Assembly: GCA_005888335.1 (NCBI GenBank)
Contig: VAWY01000134.1
Span: forward strand, 1 to 64,000
From: Actinomycetota bacterium
Lineage (GTDB): Bacteria; Actinomycetota; Thermoleophilia; Solirubrobacterales; Solirubrobacteraceae
Length of the DNA stretch: 64,000 nt
Direction: 5' to 3'
Each line of letters starts with the position of its first letter. Position 1 is the stretch's first letter. A program made the translations under genes and the position numbers. This document shows positions 62,129 through 64,000 of this stretch, piece after piece. Below the pieces are notes generated by a model. It did not search any database. It was not told the DNA's origin and saw only the letters and a program-made list of their open reading frames with translations.

Positions 62129-62283
62129 CGGGTCGCCCGGGCGTCGCCGGCGTCGGCTGGCGACGCGCGGCGTCCGAAGGCGTGCGTCAGCGCGTCGAGG
62201 ACCGACGCGGTGGCGCCAGGCGGCGATCGGCGGCGTCCGGAACCCGTCAGCTCGCCTGTCCGAGGGACTAGCCTGGAGAGCGG

Positions 62284-62754
62284 ATGACGACGGTCCGCGA
62301 GATCATGGACGCCGCGCCTGTGACCGTCCGCCCGGACGACGACGTGGAGGACGTCCTGCACCTGCTGCGCCGCCACGAGCTGCCAGGCGTCCCGGTCGTC
62401 AACGACGGCGGGCGCTGCGTCGGGATCGTCACGGAGTCCGACCTGGTCATCTCCGACGAGGAGGGCGACCTGCACCTGCCGCACTACATCGAGCTGTTCG
62501 GGGGCGTCGTCTACCTCGAGCCCTTGCGCCGCTTCGAGGACCGGCTGCGCAAGGCCTTCGCCTCCAAGGTCCGCGACATGATGACCGCGGACCCGGTGAC
62601 GGTCGACGCCGACGCCCCCGCCGAGCGCGCCGCGCACCTCATCGCCACCAAGAAGCACAACCGGCTGCCGGTCGTCGAGCACGGCCGCCTCGTCGGCGTG
62701 GTCACGCGCGTCGACGTCCTCGAGGCGCTGTACGGCGAGCGCGCCGCGTCCTGA
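62284..62754 (+). CDS. CBS-domain pair protein
   Basis: 156 aa. Two CBS motifs, at about 1-60 (VREIMDAAPVTVRPDDD) and 94-152 (VRDMMTADPVTVDADAP). They bind adenine nucleotides and regulate a partner. Between them is a helical insert. Five bases before alr, so co-expressed. Partner unknown. Confidence 0.9.
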   Translation: MTTVREIMDAAPVTVRPDDDVEDVLHLLRRHELPGVPVVNDGGRCVGIVTESDLVISDEEGDLHLPHYIELFGGVVYLEPLRRFEDRLRKAFASKVRDMMTADPVTVDADAPAERAAHLIATKKHNRLPVVEHGRLVGVVTRVDVLEALYGERAAS

Positions 62755-62758
62755 GCCG

Positions 62759-63838
62759 GTGCCCGTGCAGCGGGCTGAGGCCCGGGTCGACCTGGCCGCC
62801 ATCCGGCACAACTGCGAGCGGCTGGCCGGCGAGCTGCGCGGCGGCGCCGCGCTGTGCGCGGTGGTCAAGGCCGACGGGTACGGCCACGGCGCCGTCCCGG
62901 TGGCGCGGGCGGCGCTCGACGGCGGCGCGGCGTGGCTGGCCGTCGCGAGCGCGAACGAGGCCGCGCAGCTGCGCGAGGCGGGCATCGAGGCGCGCGTGCT
63001 GGTCATGGGCGCGCTGACCCGCGAGGAGCTCGACGTCGCGCTCGCCGCGGGTGCGGACGTCGTCGCCTGGCGCGAGGCGTGGCTGCGCGAGGTGCTGGGC
63101 GACCGCCCGGCGCGCGTGCACGTCAAGCTGGACACCGGCATGGGCCGGCTCGGCACGCGCGATCCCGCGGAGGCCGACGCCGTCACCGCGGCGGCGGGCG
63201 AGCGCCTGACCGGTCTCATGACCCACTTCGCCACCGCCGACGAGCCCGGCGACGCATTCTTCACCGAGCAGCTCGAGCGCTTCCGCGCCTGGGCGCTGCC
63301 CCACAAGCGGCGGCGCGGCGACCTCGTCCTGCACGCCGCCAACAGCGCGGCGACGCTGCGCGAGGCCGCCGCGCACTTCGACATGGTCCGCTGCGGGATC
63401 GCCGTCTACGGGATGGATCCCTTCCACGAGGACCCGGCCTCCCGCGGGCTGCGCCCCGCGCTCGAGCTGCGCTCCTACGTCGCCGACGTCAAGCCGTGCG
63501 CGCCCGGGGAGAGCGCCGGCTACGGGCGGCGCTTCATCGCCGAGCGCCCGACCCGCATCGCCACCGTGCCGATCGGCTACGGCGACGGCGTGCGCCGCGG
63601 GCTGACCAACGCCGCCGAGGTCGTCATCGGCGGCCGGCGCTACCCGCTGGCCGGCACGGTGAGCATGGACAACATCACGGTCGACGTCGGCCCGGACGGT
63701 GCCGTGCGCCCGGGCGACGGCGCGGTGCTCATCGGCGAGGGCATCCTCGCCGAGGACCTCGCCCGGACGCTTCAGACGATCAACTACGAGATCACCTGCG
63801 GGATCACCGCGCGGGTGCCGCGGAGCTACGTCTCGTGA
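62759..63838 (+). CDS. alr: Alanine racemase
   Basis: 359 aa PLP enzyme. Lys in VVKADGYGHG carries PLP and Tyr in SAGYGRRF is the second catalytic base. Makes D-alanine for peptidoglycan. The GTG at 62759 overlaps no neighbour; its stop overlaps the next gene (GTGA). Confidence 0.97.
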   Translation: MPVQRAEARVDLAAIRHNCERLAGELRGGAALCAVVKADGYGHGAVPVARAALDGGAAWLAVASANEAAQLREAGIEARVLVMGALTREELDVALAAGADVVAWREAWLREVLGDRPARVHVKLDTGMGRLGTRDPAEADAVTAAAGERLTGLMTHFATADEPGDAFFTEQLERFRAWALPHKRRRGDLVLHAANSAATLREAAAHFDMVRCGIAVYGMDPFHEDPASRGLRPALELRSYVADVKPCAPGESAGYGRRFIAERPTRIATVPIGYGDGVRRGLTNAAEVVIGGRRYPLAGTVSMDNITVDVGPDGAVRPGDGAVLIGEGILAEDLARTLQTINYEITCGITARVPRSYVS

Positions 63839-64000
63839 GCGAGGCGATCGAGCTCGCCCGCCGCGCCCTTCCCGGCGCCGAGGCGTGGGTCGTCGGCGGC
63901 GCGGTGCGCGACCGCCTGCTCGGGCGCGACACGGAGGACATCGACCTCGCCGTCGCGGGCGACCCCGCCGGGGCGGCCCGCGCGCTCGCCCGCGCCACCG
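63835..64000 (+). CDS. CCA-adding / poly(A)-polymerase family enzyme, 5' end only
   Basis: 55 residues before the window ends. WVVGGAVRDRLLGR and DTEDIDLAV carry the GG and DxD of the class-II nucleotidyltransferase fold. GTG start in overlap with alr stop. Continues beyond 64000. Confidence 0.9.
   Translation, partial: MSEAIELARRALPGAEAWVVGGAVRDRLLGRDTEDIDLAVAGDPAGAARALARAT

Noticed and set aside
62129..62283. Minus-strand peptide in the gap before the CBS gene
   Set aside because: Only part of a long antisense shadow frame without its own start or ribosome site; the gap holds short GC hairpins only.
1..64000. tRNA or rRNA genes
   Set aside because: No cloverleaf T-arm (GGTTCGAATC-like) with a matching acceptor stem or rRNA core sequence was seen while reading both strands.

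Overview
The window is very GC-rich DNA from the chromosome of a bacterium. Its gene content fits an actinomycetota, probably class Thermoleophilia (Solirubrobacterales-like). The signs are a SUF operon led by an Rrf2 regulator, a CysO/CysM/Mec cysteine route, GuaB3 next to guaA, secreted RTX-like and LVIVD proteins, many GTG/TTG starts and 1-4 nt stop/start overlaps. The lineage is inferred from gene content, not from a marker tree. I see no tRNA, rRNA, CRISPR array, transposase or prophage.

Layout. Positions 1-1908 (minus) hold alkylation repair: a truncated ogt and an Ada-type/AlkA fusion. 1953-6985 (minus) is a nickel/cobalt-type cluster: NiCoT permease, a DUF4331 protein split into two frames, a TPR protein and a NicO/RcnA-like exporter with a His-rich loop. 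7107-11303 (minus) is the SUF Fe-S operon (Rrf2, sufC, sufD, sufS, sufU) with a perfect palindromic operator but no sufB. 11373-12991 carries an EamA transporter and SCO1. 13070-19169 (plus) holds all four parts of the protein-bound-sulfide cysteine route (MoeZ-like activator, CysO carrier, CysM, Mec), interleaved with HU, two ferritin-like proteins and TatA.

19175-25266 (minus) has a penicillin-acylase-type hydrolase, DUF1152, DUF1802 and a beta-hydroxyacid dehydrogenase. 25298-33948 (minus) has a large LuxR-ATPase regulator, a small protein, an adenylate/guanylate cyclase and hyuB/hyuA. 33995-41644 is mixed accessory DNA: secreted RTX-like proteins, nadB, an HDAC-like deacetylase, zinc ribbons, a glycosyltransferase and a lone Flp pilin. 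42147-51859 (plus) is housekeeping: murI-rph-rdgB, HU, pyrF, LysM-DacA-PfkB, guaB3-guaA. 53606-58097 (plus) is rplM-rpsI-glmM-glmS. 60279-64000 (plus) is acpS-nnrD-CBS-alr and the start of a CCA-adding-type enzyme.

The most unusual material is of three kinds. (1) Non-coding palindromes: 150-170 bp imperfect palindromes abut the stop codons of several genes, and two related 500-600 bp elements (about 41.65-42.14 kb and 52.44-53.03 kb) share inverted arms, one carrying a 106-bp tandem repeat with conserved hairpins. (2) Protein oddities: ribosomal protein L13 lacks about 18 conserved residues, S9 has a roughly 148-residue acidic N-terminal extension, and CysO runs 28 residues past its diglycine into tandem-hairpin DNA. 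(3) Candidate regulatory sites: the SUF operator, a stem hiding the guaB3 ribosome site, LuxR-region repeats, and a four-copy iteron-like array.
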